A stretch of DNA of 64,000 nucleotides, from assembly GCA_014800945.1 (NCBI GenBank), contig JAAVFD010000023.1, positions 62,001-126,000 of the forward strand, in the 5' to 3' direction. How positions within the stretch are numbered: position 1 is the first letter of the stretch; the number at the start of each line of letters is the position of its first letter. The notes beneath the pieces were generated by a model. It was given only the letters and a program-made list of their open reading frames with translations, had not been told where the DNA came from and searched no databases. The DNA comes from Barnesiella sp. (GTDB lineage: Bacteria > Bacteroidota > Bacteroidia > Bacteroidales > Muribaculaceae). A program made the translations under genes and the position numbers. Below are positions 55,323 through 63,170 of the stretch, piece by piece.

Positions 55323-55910
55323 ATCAAAAAAATTTGAGGAATAGGTCGAGTTGCAATCATTTTGTTGCTCAAAAATCTTAATAATTGATTGACGGGGGAT
55401 GATGATTCCTACTATATGCGAATCCTTTATTTCAATCACCCAGCTTTTTTGTCGCTGCCTTATGTCCTTTATCTGAGCGAATTGAATGCGTTCAGTCGAT
55501 GTTATTTTATCCTCGGTATCTACCAAATAAATCTCAATGTATTTCCCGGAAACAATTCGGATTTTTTTTGGGGATAAAGCTATTCGAGCCTGAGGAGTGA
55601 GGAGCTTTGAAAAATAAATGTTGGCAATAATAAATGGTGCTATGAGGAAAAGAAATATCAGAGTTACTAAAATCCATCGAATGTCGAAAATCATAGCAAT
55701 AATGCTGAAAATTATTATAGGAATAATAATGAGTAGGCAATAGGTGCTTATGCTTCGGCTGATGGCAAGTGACAGATATTCAGAAGCCGTTGATTTGAAG
55801 GTTGAGGTGATAATTACCTTTCCCGGTTTAACAAAATCCTCCGTCGTGCATGTGCAGACGGAGGATGTGGTAATATTTTCCGTTTCAGTCTTCAAGTTTG
55901 TGAATAACAA
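55320..55910 (-). CDS. hypothetical membrane protein with PH/YcxB-like C-terminal region
   Basis: 196 residues. A polar N-terminus of about 50 residues is followed by two membrane helices (about 53-75 and 80-100). A C-terminal strand-rich region (RIVSGKYIEIYLVDTEDKI ... IQFAQIKDIRQRQKSWVIEI ... IIPRQSI) has the alternating pattern of small PH-like domains next to two helices, as in YcxB-type proteins. That resemblance is weak. It overlaps the DUF1015 gene by 26 bases and sits 46 bases before purL, so it is probably in the same transcript. Confidence 0.6.
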   Translation of the reverse strand: MLFTNLKTETENITTSSVCTCTTEDFVKPGKVIITSTFKSTASEYLSLAISRSISTYCLLIIIPIIIFSIIAMIFDIRWILVTLIFLFLIAPFIIANIYFSKLLTPQARIALSPKKIRIVSGKYIEIYLVDTEDKITSTERIQFAQIKDIRQRQKSWVIEIKDSHIVGIIIPRQSIIKIFEQQNDCNSTYSSNFFD

Positions 55911-57132
55911 GTCCGGATCTTAATTTGGGTTCAAACCAGGTGGTTTTAGGAGGCATGATATTACCGGAGTCAGCAATATCCATGAGTTGTTTCATTGATA
56001 CGGGATACAGCGCAAGTGCCATAGCCATCTCTCCGGAATCTACTCTTCGCTTTAGCTCTCCCAGCCCTCTGATTCCTCCAACAAAATCAATTCTTTTGTC
56101 ACTGCGCAGGTCATGGATGCCCAGAATATCTCTGAGAATAAGATCGCTGGAAATAGTCACGTCAAGCACACCAATCGGGTTATTGTCATCATATCTGCCT
56201 TCGCGGGCAGTGAGACTGTACCATTTACCCGGTAGGTATAAAGAAAAATTATGTAAGCCCGTTGGAGTATAAATCTCTTCACCCGCTTCCTCTACGATGA
56301 AGTCTTTATTGAGTGCAGCGATAAAGTCTTGAGGTGAAAGTCCGTTCAAATCCTTAACTACCCGGTTGTAATCAATAATCTTCAGGTGTGAGGCTGGAAA
56401 TGCAACGGCAAGGAAGTAATTGTATTCCTCGTCTCCTTTATGATTGGGATTCTGTTTAGCCTTCTCATTGCCAACAAGTGCAGCGGCGGCAGTGCGGTGA
56501 TGTCCGTCGGCAATATACAGGTATGGAATCTTTTCAAACTCCGCAGTGATAGCGGCGATGGTGTCGTCATCTTCCACTACCCAGAAATGGTGCCCGAACC
56601 CGTCCGGAGCGGTGAAATCATACTCAGGTGTAGTAGCTGTTACGTTCTTAATTATGGTTTCAAGAACATCATTGTCCGGGAACGCGAAGAATACAGGTTC
56701 AATGTTGGCATTGTTGATTCTAACATGCTTCATGCGATCCTCTTCTTTATCGCGTCGGGTAAGCTCATGCTTTTTTATGCGCTCGTTCATGTAGTCATCA
56801 ACGTTGGCAGCAATAACAATGCCGTACTGGGTGCGTCCCTCCATTGTCTGGGCATAGATATAATAATGCTCTTTGTTATCCTGAACGAGCCATCCGTTAT
56901 TCTGGAAAGCATTGAAATTTTCCACAGCCTTGTCATACACTTCAGGAGAGTGCTCATCTTTGCCGGGTTCAAAGTCGATTTCCGGCTTGATGATGTGGTA
57001 AAGTGACTTGGGATTACCTTCTGATTCAGAACGGGCTTCCTCAGAGTTCAGCACATCATACGGTCTTGATGCCACTTCGGTAACAATCTCTTTGGGAGGT
57101 CTAACACCCTTGAATGGTTTAACTTTTGCCAT
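55885..57132 (-). CDS. DUF1015 family protein
   Basis: 415 residues. Starts AKVKPFKGVRPPKEIVTEVASRPYDVLN, the highly conserved opening of DUF1015. It also has YIYAQTMEGRTQYGIV, HELTRRDKEEDR and LYIADGHHRTAAAAL, whose HHR-type motif suggests nucleotide or phosphate handling. The family has been linked by context to serine metabolism, but no activity can be inferred here. It lies 39 bases after purA in the purine-themed run. Confidence 0.9.
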   Translation of the reverse strand: MAKVKPFKGVRPPKEIVTEVASRPYDVLNSEEARSESEGNPKSLYHIIKPEIDFEPGKDEHSPEVYDKAVENFNAFQNNGWLVQDNKEHYYIYAQTMEGRTQYGIVIAANVDDYMNERIKKHELTRRDKEEDRMKHVRINNANIEPVFFAFPDNDVLETIIKNVTATTPEYDFTAPDGFGHHFWVVEDDDTIAAITAEFEKIPYLYIADGHHRTAAAALVGNEKAKQNPNHKGDEEYNYFLAVAFPASHLKIIDYNRVVKDLNGLSPQDFIAALNKDFIVEEAGEEIYTPTGLHNFSLYLPGKWYSLTAREGRYDDNNPIGVLDVTISSDLILRDILGIHDLRSDKRIDFVGGIRGLGELKRRVDSGEMAMALALYPVSMKQLMDIADSGNIMPPKTTWFEPKLRSGLVIHKLED

Positions 57133-57171
57133 GGTGAAATGATTTAAGGTGTGGAAAATGTTATCTCAGGT

Positions 57172-58437
57172 CTATCTAACTATAGTCTGCTCTCTATCCG
57201 GTCCCACACTGACAATGTAGATAGGCGTTTCAAGCTCTTTTTCAAGGAATGCGAGGTAGTCTTTGAATTCCTTAGGAAACTCGGTTTCGCTTTTCATTTT
57301 TGTCATATCGGTTTTCCATCCGGGTAGTGTAACATATATAGGCTTGATTGTTTCACTATCTATAGAGTAGGGGAAGTCTGTAACTTTTTCACCATTGATT
57401 TCGTATGCCACGCAAGCTTTGATTTCATCAAATCCGTCAAGCACATCGCTCTTCATCATGATTAGTTTAGTGACTCCGTCAACCATGATAGCATATTTCA
57501 GTGCAACAAGGTCAATCCATCCGCATCTGCGTTCCCTGCCGGTAACCGCACCGTATTCATGTCCGAGGTCTCTGATTTTTTTACCGGTTTCGTCAAAAAG
57601 TTCAGTAGGGAACGGACCGCTGCCTACACGAGTACAATATGCTTTGAAAATTCCGTAAACATCACCTATTTTATTGGGAGCCACACCGAGTCCGGTACAT
57701 GCCCCGGCAGTAACTGTGTTTGAGGAGGTTACGAAGGGATATGAGCCGAAATCCACATCAAGCAGAGTACCCTGAGCACCCTCACAGAGTATCTTTTTGC
57801 CATCTTTGAGAGCTCGGTTGATAACAAATTCGCTGTCAACTATATCATATGTTTTAAGGTACTCAATAGCGTCAAGCCATTTTGCTTCAGCCTCAGTGAT
57901 ATCGGGAGTCTCTCCCATAGCCTTGAGAGTTGCAAGATGTTTATTCTTTGCCACTTTGTAACGCTCATTGAAATCCGGAGACAGTGCATCTCCCAGCCTG
58001 AGACCGTTTCGGCTTATCTTATCTGTGTAAGTAGGTCCTATGCCTTTGCCGGTTGTGCCGATTTTGGCACCGCCTTTAGCTTTTTCATTAGCAGCGTCAA
58101 GAAGACGGTGAGTAGGTAAAATCAGATGGACTTTCTTGGAAATCTTAATGAGTGAACGGATGTTAACACCTGATTTTTCCAATGCTTCAGCTTCTTCTTT
58201 GAATAGCACCGGGTCAAGCACAACACCATTGCCAATTATATTGGTACGACCTTTCTGGAATATACCTGACGGGATTGAGCGGAGTACATATTTCTTTCCT
58301 TCAAATTCAAGAGTGTGTCCGGCATTGGGACCACCCTGAAATCGAGCCACCAAATCATATTTCGGTGTCAAAACGTCCACTACTTTACCTTTTCCTTCAT
58401 CGCCCCATTGGAGCCCTAATAACACATCGACTTTCAT
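57172..58437 (-). CDS. purA: adenylosuccinate synthetase
   Basis: 421 residues from the ATG at 58437. A GTG two codons upstream would overlap fur and is less likely. It condenses IMP and aspartate with GTP, the first committed step to AMP. The P-loop-like LLGLQWGDEGKGKVVDVL (about 4-21) carries the catalytic Asp. NAGHT, the IMP-binding TTGKGIGPTYTDKISRNGLR and the Asp-binding VTGRERRCGW are all present. It starts 2 bases after the fur stop, so the two are co-transcribed from 58956-58986. Confidence 0.97.
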   Translation of the reverse strand: MKVDVLLGLQWGDEGKGKVVDVLTPKYDLVARFQGGPNAGHTLEFEGKKYVLRSIPSGIFQKGRTNIIGNGVVLDPVLFKEEAEALEKSGVNIRSLIKISKKVHLILPTHRLLDAANEKAKGGAKIGTTGKGIGPTYTDKISRNGLRLGDALSPDFNERYKVAKNKHLATLKAMGETPDITEAEAKWLDAIEYLKTYDIVDSEFVINRALKDGKKILCEGAQGTLLDVDFGSYPFVTSSNTVTAGACTGLGVAPNKIGDVYGIFKAYCTRVGSGPFPTELFDETGKKIRDLGHEYGAVTGRERRCGWIDLVALKYAIMVDGVTKLIMMKSDVLDGFDEIKACVAYEINGEKVTDFPYSIDSETIKPIYVTLPGWKTDMTKMKSETEFPKEFKDYLAFLEKELETPIYIVSVGPDREQTIVR

Positions 58438-58439
58438 AA

Positions 58440-58949
58440 TCACTTGTGCTGTTTATTTACAGTATTTTTAATTGTTTTTGTGGTTTTGTCGGCAGATGTA
58501 CGTTTTTTTTTCGAACATCTTGAACATACACCATATATATATAGGTCGGTGTATGCCGGGCGAAATGTGCCGAATCGAAGCGAGGAGAGTGTTGAATCAA
58601 GCGCTGAATCTTTAATTTCACGCACCTTGCCGCAGCTTGTACATACAAGGTGATGGTGATTGGTTAGACCGGTGATTTTTTCGTACTGTGCAGGTTGCCT
58701 GCCGAAAGTGCGTCGGCGCACAAGAGTGGCTTCGGTAAGATGCTCCAATGTGTTATATACAGTGGTGCAACTTACATGATACCCTTCGGCATGGAGAGCG
58801 GCATGCAATGATTCAACCGTAAAATGGTCGTTAAGGTCAAATACTTTATCCAGAATGGCGTAGCGTTCAGGAGTCTTGCGCAGTTTGTGCTGCGTAAGAT
58901 ACTTTGTGAAAGCTGCCATTGCGGCTGTTTTAACCTTGTCATCGCTCAT
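58440..58949 (-). CDS. Fur family metalloregulator
   Basis: 169 residues. The N-terminal winged helix (KLRKTPERYAILDKVFDLNDHFTVESLHAAL ... VSCTTVYNTLEHL) binds DNA. The C-terminal metal and dimerisation part has HHHLVCTSCGKV and the second Cys pair CSRC. The final 30 residues are Lys/Thr-rich and disordered. Which metal (Fe, Zn, Mn) or peroxide it senses cannot be told. Placed immediately upstream of purA, from one promoter. Confidence 0.93.
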   Translation of the reverse strand: MSDDKVKTAAMAAFTKYLTQHKLRKTPERYAILDKVFDLNDHFTVESLHAALHAEGYHVSCTTVYNTLEHLTEATLVRRRTFGRQPAQYEKITGLTNHHHLVCTSCGKVREIKDSALDSTLSSLRFGTFRPAYTDLYIYGVCSRCSKKKRTSADKTTKTIKNTVNKQHK

Positions 58950-58955
58950 TGCTTA

Positions 58956-58986
58956 CAAAGTTATATATTCCACCGGATTTGCCAAA
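58956..58986 (-). promoter_or_regulatory. promoter of fur-purA
   Basis: Minus strand: TTTG (58983-58986), 19-base spacer, TAACTTTG (58956-58963), an exact consensus match. The -33 box lies directly beside the tyrA stop. Predicted start is about 58950, making the fur mRNA almost leaderless (ATG at 58949). Confidence 0.68.
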
Positions 58987-58987
58987 A

Positions 58988-59761
58988 TTATTTGATGTTT
59001 TCGCGGACTCTTTCCAGATAAGATTTCATTGCTTGAGAATCATGTTTTTCCACAATTTCTTTTAATAAGGTAAGTTGTGTGGTGATCTGATCAAGCTGTT
59101 CCGGTGTATTCGGATTAAATAAGATTTCGCTCAGTAGAAAATCATCCTCACTCATCAATCCTTTAGCAATTTTCATGTGACGCTTGAAAGTTGTGCCGGG
59201 TGCATCCTGATGTTTCATCACGGACGCGAACACAAGGGTGGAAGCGAAAGGCACTGACAGAGAGTATGCTATGGTGAGGTCATGCTCCTTGAAAGTGTAT
59301 TCTTCTATATGGAGGCCGAGTCTTGAATACAGATCTTTGAAGAATACTTTTCCAAGACAGTCTCCCTCGCTGATAATAATAGCATTTTCATCGGCGAGAT
59401 TGCTTAATGACGCAAAAGTGGGACCGAACATCGGGTGAGTGCTGACGAACGGATGTCCGCATTCGGCATAAAATTCCGGTAATCCGTTTTTTACCGATGC
59501 GATATCCGAAATAATACAGCCCTTGCTTATATGTGGTAGCACAGCCTTGAATGCCTCTATGGTATATTTTACTGTTGCTGCGTTAATTACGAGTTCAGGG
59601 TCAAAATTGTCAACTTCATCAAGCGATTCAAACCTGAGAGTATGATAAGTAAAGCGAAGCCTTTCAGGAGATGGATCGTAAACAGCAACTTCGTGGTCAA
59701 ATGAAAGGAGGTCGCTGAAAAATGAGCCCATTTTCCCGGCTCCAAGAATAAGTATTCTCAT
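58988..59761 (-). CDS. tyrA: prephenate dehydrogenase
   Basis: 257 residues. NAD(P)-dependent oxidation of prephenate to 4-hydroxyphenylpyruvate, the tyrosine branch. The Rossmann loop ILGAGKMGSFFSDLL (4-18) and catalytic-type His in STHPMFGPTF are visible. No ACT or mutase domain is attached; the chorismate mutase is supplied by the fused protein encoded just upstream (1-base overlap). Last gene of the pheA operon. Confidence 0.93.
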   Translation of the reverse strand: MRILILGAGKMGSFFSDLLSFDHEVAVYDPSPERLRFTYHTLRFESLDEVDNFDPELVINAATVKYTIEAFKAVLPHISKGCIISDIASVKNGLPEFYAECGHPFVSTHPMFGPTFASLSNLADENAIIISEGDCLGKVFFKDLYSRLGLHIEEYTFKEHDLTIAYSLSVPFASTLVFASVMKHQDAPGTTFKRHMKIAKGLMSEDDFLLSEILFNPNTPEQLDQITTQLTLLKEIVEKHDSQAMKSYLERVRENIK

Positions 59762-60843
59762 TATTTTTTTATTCTGTCGTTAAGCACTTCAATTTGCTGG
59801 CGCACGGATTCATCATGTATTGCAAGAAGAATAGTTTTGAGGAATTCAGCACCCAGTCCCATTTCTTCGCCAAGTTTAACTCGTGTTCGCATCACATCAT
59901 TGTAACGGTTTGCCTGAACCACGCTCATACGGTGTTCCTTTTTATACTGACCAATTTCGCGTGAAATTCTCATTCGGTTGCTTAGAATTTCAAGCAGGTC
60001 GTTATCAACTTTGTCTATCTGCTGTCGTAAGAGTGTGAGATTTTCAGTGCTCTGCTTTGAATCACGAACAACGAGGGTGTTAAGAATAAAGTTGAGAATT
60101 TCAGGTGTAACTTGCTGAGACGCGTCACTCCAAGCCTTATCCGGATCACAGTGACTTTCAACTATCAGTCCGTTGAATCCCATGTCGAGTGCTTCCTGAC
60201 AAAGGGGAGCTATGAGTTCGCGCTTTCCACCAATATGTGAAGGGTCACAAATAATTGGGAGGTTAGGGAAACGAAGGCGTAATTCGATAGGGATGTGCCA
60301 GTTAGGCATGTTTCTGTACAGATGCTTTCCATAAGTGCTGAATCCTCGGTGAATAGCTCCGAGTTTTCTTATTCCGGCATTATATATTCTTTGCATCGCG
60401 CCAATCCACAATTCGAGATCAGGGTTGACAGGGTTTTTTACAAGAACTGTTACATCAGCCTTGTTTTCGCTCAGGGTATCAGCAATTTCCTGCATGGCGA
60501 AAGGATTTGCGGATGTGCGGGCTCCAATCCACAGAATGTCTATACCGGCAGCAAGAGCTTCTTCTACATGCTGCTTTGTAGCAACCTCGGTAGCTGTGAG
60601 CATTCCGGTTTGTTCCTTGACTTTTTTCATCCATTCAAGCCCCGGGGTACCTACGCCTTCAAATCCTCCCGGTTTAGTTCTTGGTTTCCAAATGCCGGCT
60701 CTGAAAATACGAATGCCGTTATCAGCAAGTTCGCGTGCTGTGCATAGCACCTGTTCTTCTGTTTCAGCACTGCAGGGGCCTGCAATGATTAGAGGCCGGT
60801 CGGTAGGATATCCTTCCGGTATTATAGACTGTAAATCTTCCAT
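59761..60843 (-). CDS. bifunctional DAHP synthase / chorismate mutase
   Basis: 360 residues. The N-terminal DAHP synthase domain of the KDO8P-synthase-like subfamily (GPCSAETEEQ, KPRTKPGGFEGVG, WIGARTSANPFAMQ, ICDPSHIGGKRELI) makes the first shikimate-pathway intermediate. The C-terminal 90 residues (LRQQIDKVDNDLLEILSNRMRIS ... QANRYNDVM) are an AroQ-type chorismate mutase, probably also serving as feedback sensor. This fusion is known in Bacteroidota. Entry enzyme and branch-point enzyme are thus in one polypeptide in the middle of the Phe/Tyr operon. Confidence 0.94.
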   Translation of the reverse strand: MEDLQSIIPEGYPTDRPLIIAGPCSAETEEQVLCTARELADNGIRIFRAGIWKPRTKPGGFEGVGTPGLEWMKKVKEQTGMLTATEVATKQHVEEALAAGIDILWIGARTSANPFAMQEIADTLSENKADVTVLVKNPVNPDLELWIGAMQRIYNAGIRKLGAIHRGFSTYGKHLYRNMPNWHIPIELRLRFPNLPIICDPSHIGGKRELIAPLCQEALDMGFNGLIVESHCDPDKAWSDASQQVTPEILNFILNTLVVRDSKQSTENLTLLRQQIDKVDNDLLEILSNRMRISREIGQYKKEHRMSVVQANRYNDVMRTRVKLGEEMGLGAEFLKTILLAIHDESVRQQIEVLNDRIKK

Positions 60844-60871
60844 TTGTATTTTTTTTGTTTATGTTAATTAA

Positions 60872-62050
60872 TTATTCTTTAGTAATTTCTGCATCTTTAA
60901 GGCGACCAAGTGCTCTAAGCATATTCTCCTTGTTGGCGCAAAGTGATATGCGGATATACCTCTCTCCGTTTGAGCCGAAAATAAAACCGGGAGTGATAAA
61001 CACTCTTGCTTTATATAGGGCATCATCAGCTAATTTTTCGCCGGATTGACAATCATCGGGTACTTTTGCCCAAAGAAATAATCCTTTTTGGTTAGAATCA
61101 AACGTACACCCGAGGGCTGTAGCTATTTCCTCAGCAACTTTACGGCGCTCTGAATAAACTTCATTAAGTTCATCATACCACTCTTTACCGCTTTGCAATG
61201 CTTTAACGGCAGCAAGCATAACAGGTTTGAACATTCCTGAATCAATATTTGATTTGACTTTCAGAATCCAGTTGACAAACTGAGGGTTGCTTGCAAGCAT
61301 TGCTACTCTCCATCCTGCCATATTATGGCTCTTGCTTAATGAATTGAGTTCAATTGCAATATCTTTTGCACCGGGTACAGACAGAATGCTTTCAGGATTA
61401 GGATTCAGGATAAAGCTGTATGGATTGTCATGCGCAATAACTATGTTGTGTTTTTTACCGAAATCTATGAGCTTGGCATATAATTCTTTGTCAGCAGGAG
61501 TCCCGGTCGGCATGTGTGGGTAGTTGACCCACATGAGTTTTATTTTGTCAAGCGGAAGCGTTTCAAGTTTATCAAAATCTGGCTTCCATCCGTTGTTTTC
61601 TGTAAGATCATAAGTGAAAATTTCAGCTTGCACAAGATTGCTAACCGATGTATATGTAGGGTAGCCGGGATTTGGAACAAGAACTCCGTCACCCGGGTTA
61701 AGAAATGCAAGTGAAATATGTAGAATGCCCTCCTTACTTCCGATTAGAGGCTGAATTTCAGTGTCCGGATTCAGGTCAACACCGTACCATTTTTTGTACC
61801 ATTCGGCAAATGCTTGTCTGAGAGCCGGTAATCCTACGTATGGTTGATAGCTGTGATTGCCTTCTTTTGCTGCTTCAGCTGCCAGTGTGGTTATTACTTC
61901 AGATGAAGGCATTCTGTCTGGCCCGCCGATTCCTAAAGAAATAATGTCCATTCCTTTGGCGTTCATTTCAGCTACTTCACGCAATTTGCGGGAAAAGTAG
62001 TACTCTTTGACCGAAGATACTCTGTCTGCTGGTTTGATTTCAGATTTCAT
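60872..62050 (-). CDS. class I/II aminotransferase of the Phe/Tyr operon
   Basis: 392 residues from MKSEIKPADRV. An in-frame ATG at 62089 would overlap pheA by 50 bases. PLP Lys is in ELNSLSKSHNMAGWR, with SLGIGGPD, GYPTY, and the Arg in RISLCANKEN near the C-terminus for the substrate carboxylate. Its position between pheA and the DAHP synthase suggests it converts phenylpyruvate and/or 4-hydroxyphenylpyruvate to Phe/Tyr. It overlaps the pheA end by 11 bases. Confidence 0.9.
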   Translation of the reverse strand: MKSEIKPADRVSSVKEYYFSRKLREVAEMNAKGMDIISLGIGGPDRMPSSEVITTLAAEAAKEGNHSYQPYVGLPALRQAFAEWYKKWYGVDLNPDTEIQPLIGSKEGILHISLAFLNPGDGVLVPNPGYPTYTSVSNLVQAEIFTYDLTENNGWKPDFDKLETLPLDKIKLMWVNYPHMPTGTPADKELYAKLIDFGKKHNIVIAHDNPYSFILNPNPESILSVPGAKDIAIELNSLSKSHNMAGWRVAMLASNPQFVNWILKVKSNIDSGMFKPVMLAAVKALQSGKEWYDELNEVYSERRKVAEEIATALGCTFDSNQKGLFLWAKVPDDCQSGEKLADDALYKARVFITPGFIFGSNGERYIRISLCANKENMLRALGRLKDAEITKE

Positions 62051-62888
62051 TTTTACATTCTTTATATTCACCAAGTACTTTGAAGTCATTCAGAAGGGGG
62101 CGCACGGCATCAAGTGCCTGGCGATACCTGACAAATGAATCAAAAGTAATATCAACGTAAAACCTATACTCCCATTCTCTGCCAATGATAGGCATTGATT
62201 GGATTTTTGACAGATTCATGTCGTAAAAAGTAAATATGGTGAGGATTTTAGACAATGCACCTTGAGTGTGGGGGAGAGTAAACACTATAGATGCCTTATT
62301 AAGTTCTTCATCCTTTGGTTTGAGCTCTTGTGCAACGAGGGGATCGGCAAGAATCAAAAAACGGGTGAAATTGCGCTTGTTAGTCTCAATGCCTTTATCA
62401 AGAATTTCAAGATTGTAAAGGTTGGCAGCGAATTCTCCACAAACAGCGGCGTGCCCTGTAAGATTATTATCAGAAATGTCTTTTGCACTTCCGGCTGTGT
62501 CAGTCTTCTCAACAATTCTTAGATTCGGATGTTTTCTCAGATATTGTTCGCACTGCATAAGTGCCATTGGATGAGAATTCACCTCTGAGAGTTCTTGAAT
62601 GAGTTGTCCTTTCAAAGCAGCAAGAACATGAGAAATTCTCATTTTATATTCTCCTATAATAGTAAGATTGCTCTTTCTAAGGAGCTCATGGTTTTGCAGC
62701 AATGCACCGGCAATGGTATTTTCTATAGCCAATATACCGAGTAGGGATGCGTCGGTTTCAAGGGTCTCAAACATGGAGTTGAATGTGTCGCATGGCACTG
62801 TGTCTATTTCCTGTGGATGGAAATATGCTCTTGCCGCAGCGTCATGATAGCATCCGGCTACTCCTTGTATGGTTACTTTCCGTTTCAT
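62040..62888 (-). CDS. pheA: prephenate dehydratase
   Basis: 282 residues. It converts prephenate to phenylpyruvate, the phenylalanine branch. The catalytic domain (1-185) has GVAGCYHDAAARAYF, IENTIAGALLQNHELL, HPMALMQCEQYL, and the TRF-type motif NFTRFLIL. A C-terminal ACT domain (about 200-275) with GALSKILTIFTFYDMNLSKIQSMP should give feedback inhibition by Phe. There is no chorismate mutase domain, unlike E. coli PheA. First structural gene of the operon, preceded by the leader peptide and attenuator. Confidence 0.95.
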   Translation of the reverse strand: MKRKVTIQGVAGCYHDAAARAYFHPQEIDTVPCDTFNSMFETLETDASLLGILAIENTIAGALLQNHELLRKSNLTIIGEYKMRISHVLAALKGQLIQELSEVNSHPMALMQCEQYLRKHPNLRIVEKTDTAGSAKDISDNNLTGHAAVCGEFAANLYNLEILDKGIETNKRNFTRFLILADPLVAQELKPKDEELNKASIVFTLPHTQGALSKILTIFTFYDMNLSKIQSMPIIGREWEYRFYVDITFDSFVRYRQALDAVRPLLNDFKVLGEYKECKNEI

Positions 62889-62904
62889 ATAAACGTGTTA
62901 CATA

Positions 62905-62941
62905 AAAAATCCCGTCGTCAATCAAAGGCGCCGGGATTTTT
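62905..62941 (-). terminator. attenuator terminator between the leader peptide and pheA
   Basis: Perfect 10-bp stem AAAAATCCCG (62941-62932) with CGGGATTTTT (62914-62905), extended by a CG/CG pair inside the loop. On the minus strand it ends in six T then ATG. It lies inside the pheA leader, 35 bases after the leader-peptide stop and 17 before the pheA ATG, so unconditional termination there would silence the operon. Confidence 0.85.
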
Positions 62942-62975
62942 ATCATGAATTATTTATGTTTTATCATTTGATGAT

Positions 62976-63050
62976 TCAGGCACATAAAATCCCGTTTTTA
63001 TTTTTGGTAAAATAAAAATATGAATAACAATATGTGCTAAATCGTTTCAT
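62976..63050 (-). CDS. Phe/Tyr-rich leader peptide of the pheA operon
   Basis: 24 codons plus TGA, too short for routine gene calling. After Met-Lys-Arg, residues 4-14 read FSTYCYSYFYF: three Phe and four Tyr in eleven codons, ending with four consecutive Tyr/Phe codons (11-14). The last codons (Asn19-Gly20-Ile21-Leu22) contain the 9-base copy of the terminator's 3' arm. The ATG is about 12 bases after the predicted transcription start. The composition matches the products of the operon that follows, as in classic leader-peptide attenuators. Confidence 0.82.
   Translation of the reverse strand: MKRFSTYCYSYFYFTKNKNGILCA
62986..62994 (-). promoter_or_regulatory. antiterminator arm of the pheA attenuator
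   Basis: Minus strand CGGGATTTT inside leader codons 19-22 is identical to the 3' arm of the terminator (62914-62906) and can pair with its 5' arm (62940-62932). A ribosome stalled at the Tyr/Phe codons leaves it free to pair, which prevents termination. A ribosome that reaches the stop codon covers it. Confidence 0.75.
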
Positions 63051-63068
63051 TTGTTACTAATTGATATG

Positions 63069-63098
63069 CAAATGTAGTGATTTATTTCTTATTGCAAG
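63069..63098 (-). promoter_or_regulatory. promoter of the pheA operon
   Basis: Minus strand: -7 box TACATTTG (63069-63076). The -33 candidate is CTTG (63095-63098) with an 18-base spacer, or TTTG (63099-63102) with 22. It would start transcription near 63062. Confidence 0.5.
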
Positions 63099-63143
63099 CA
63101 AAACGGGAGGAAAAATAAATAAATTGTAGCATGATTCGTTAAA

Positions 63144-63170
63144 AAAAATCATTTACGTTTAATGATTTTT
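63144..63170 (-). terminator. terminator overlapping the hisS stop codon
   Basis: Perfect 10-bp inverted repeat (63144-63153 with 63161-63170) with seven-base loop. The 5' arm consists of the last hisS codons, and the 3' arm runs into eight T on the minus strand. Confidence 0.72.
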
